A program made the position numbers and the translations under genes. A stretch of 64,000 nt of DNA from Gliomastix tumulicola (lineage: Eukaryota; Ascomycota; Sordariomycetes; Hypocreales; Bionectriaceae). Below, one piece after another: positions 62,940 through 64,000 of this stretch. Below the pieces are notes generated by a model. The model did not search any database and was not told the DNA's origin. It saw only the letters and a list, made by a program, of their open reading frames with translations. Every line of letters begins with the position of its first letter. Within the stretch, counting starts at the first letter, position 1. The stretch is taken from positions 1 through 64,000 of the forward strand of contig BCHX01000003.1 in assembly GCA_001599755.1 (NCBI GenBank), written 5' to 3'.

Positions 62940-64000
62940 TCAGCTACCTGAACTCACGCCCTCCAACGCCCCCAGCGGCCCCGTATACCCCTTCCTCGCC
63001 CCCGCAAACCACACAACGCCCACGAGGACCGTGAACCCGCCCCAGATCAGACTCGCATAGTTCATGCTCGCGGCGTCCGTCGGCAGCGCGAACGGAAAGC
63101 TGTAGATGACGCCCCAGACGAGCATGTACGCGCAGGCCACGCCGTTGACGACGAAGCCCAGCGGCTCAGGCATGCGGAAGAAGACGTCCCGCGTGGGGAT
63201 GCTGCGGCGGCGGGTGAGCAGGTGCGGGAGGAGGCAGGCGAGGTAGGAGGACGTGGAGAGGAGGATGAAGGAGCTGACGAAGGCGTTGAAGGCCGTTGTG
63301 CTGCCGACGTAGATGGCGCCTAGGACGGCGATGAGGACGGCCGAGACGAGCGTGGAGAGGACGGGGACGCGGGAGGACGGCGCCACGCGTGCGAGGTACC
63401 GTGGCAGAGGGGCGGCGCCGTCTCGCGCAAGAGCCCAGAGGGTACGACCGCAGGTGACGTGCAGGCCGACGACGCACAGCCCAATGCACACCATGATCAG
63501 CGAGAGCAGGCCCGCCGCGCCGGCCCCGGACCCCGTCGCCTGGCGGTAGATCTCGGCGATCGGGTACGGCGAGTCGGCGAGGGCGTCCGGGTCGCTGATG
63601 GCGTAGAGGATCGCGATCAGGTACGCGAGCCCTGTGACGAAGCCGATGGAGACCTGGCACGCGAGCGCGAGCGGCACGTTGCGCGAGGGATGCGGGATCT
63701 CCTCGGCGAGGTGCGTGACAGCATCGACGGCACCCACGCTGTACGCGCCGTTGAGCATGCCCGCCACGAAGACGAAGCCGTCCGGGTAGCCAATGTCGGC
63801 CGTCCAGTCCGTCCACACAAAGGACGAGGGCGCGTGGCCCAGCTGGCCGTCGAGCCCCGGCATGACGGTCACCACAACGACAGTCACAATGAAGAAGGCG
63901 ACGACGGCAAACACGCCAAACTTGTTCAGCGCGGGCATCGCCCCGTTGGCGAGACACGTCGCCGCGCACGCCAGCCCCGTCGTGATGACATACACGACAA
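62940..64000 (-). CDS. amino-acid/GABA/choline-type permease (APC family), C-terminal part
   Basis: The gene enters from the right edge and ends at 62940. About 353 residues are visible, open to the edge, so the N-terminal membrane segments are missing. GMLNGAYSVGAVDAVTHLAE followed by EIPHPSRNVPLA is the conserved APC block around transmembrane segment 6 in fungal amino-acid, GABA and choline permeases. CGRTLWALARDGAAPLPRYL is the loop block after segment 8. About seven hydrophobic segments follow one another to YASLIWGGFTVLVGVVWF. It transports an amine or amino acid across the plasma or vacuolar membrane; substrate not determinable. Confidence 0.88.
   Translation of the reverse strand, partial: VVYVITTGLACAATCLANGAMPALNKFGVFAVVAFFIVTVVVVTVMPGLDGQLGHAPSSFVWTDWTADIGYPDGFVFVAGMLNGAYSVGAVDAVTHLAEEIPHPSRNVPLALACQVSIGFVTGLAYLIAILYAISDPDALADSPYPIAEIYRQATGSGAGAAGLLSLIMVCIGLCVVGLHVTCGRTLWALARDGAAPLPRYLARVAPSSRVPVLSTLVSAVLIAVLGAIYVGSTTAFNAFVSSFILLSTSSYLACLLPHLLTRRRSIPTRDVFFRMPEPLGFVVNGVACAYMLVWGVIYSFPFALPTDAASMNYASLIWGGFTVLVGVVWFAGARKGYTGPLGALEGVSSGS

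Noticed and set aside
1..64000. Secondary-metabolite gene cluster
   Set aside because: Reductases, a permease and hydrolases are present, but there is no polyketide synthase, NRPS, terpene synthase or other backbone gene.
1..64000. CRISPR array or bacterial operon-type defence locus
   Set aside because: Introns, TATA boxes and fungal families show a eukaryotic nuclear region; no repeat-spacer pattern was seen.

Overview
This window looks like nuclear DNA of a filamentous ascomycete (Pezizomycotina, most likely a Sordariomycete; species not determined). The genes have short introns of about 50-120 nt with GT..AG ends and CTRAY-type branch points. Families typical of this group are present: HET, DUF3435/FluG, fungal MULE, chromate transporter, GH78, GH92 and many orphan membrane proteins. 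Genes lie on both strands with no operons, and neighbours are often tail to tail. I rebuilt spliced models for ten genes from splice sites and reading-frame continuity; the total coding length of each is a multiple of three.

Layout. 1-1.3 kb: the N-terminal part of a DUF3435 (Starship 'captain'-type) gene running off the left edge, a 28-T tract, and a decayed MULE transposase remnant. 1.7-4.2 kb: histidine phosphatase and a four-exon chromate transporter. 5.7-7.4 kb: a captured copia-protease-like gene with one in-frame stop. 8.8-10.5 kb: F-box protein. 12.6-13.9 kb: three copies of a ~115-120 nt tRNA-like/Pol III-like element on the minus strand, the least explained structure in the window. 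14.2-21.2 kb: short-chain dehydrogenase, ankyrin protein with a C-terminal helical repeat region, GH78 rhamnosidase. 22.4-31.2 kb: small secreted cysteine protein, two orphan proteins (one with an internal duplication), an extended SDR lacking its catalytic Tyr, and a secreted serine protease. 31.2-36.3 kb: a gene-poor stretch. 36.3-49.4 kb: amidase, CDP-diacylglycerol synthase, Rad26/ATRIP, a secreted M15-like zinc peptidase, Nudix hydrolase, an 80-C homopolymer and a membrane protein. 51.3-54.6 kb: ankyrin protein and a HET-domain gene with one in-frame stop. 55.3-64 kb: GH92 mannosidase, a large secreted His/Asp- and Gly/Ser-rich repeat protein with a one-base frameshift, and a truncated amino-acid permease.

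Functionally the window mixes housekeeping genes (phospholipid synthesis, DNA-damage checkpoint), a secreted or digestive set (GH78, GH92, serine protease, M15-like peptidase, small secreted protein), transporters, and accessory genes linked to genome conflict or non-self recognition (DUF3435, MULE, HET). The two stop codons inside otherwise intact reading frames are both C-to-T changes at CpA, the context of repeat-induced point mutation; that link is inference. All assignments come from reading motifs by eye; no database search was run.
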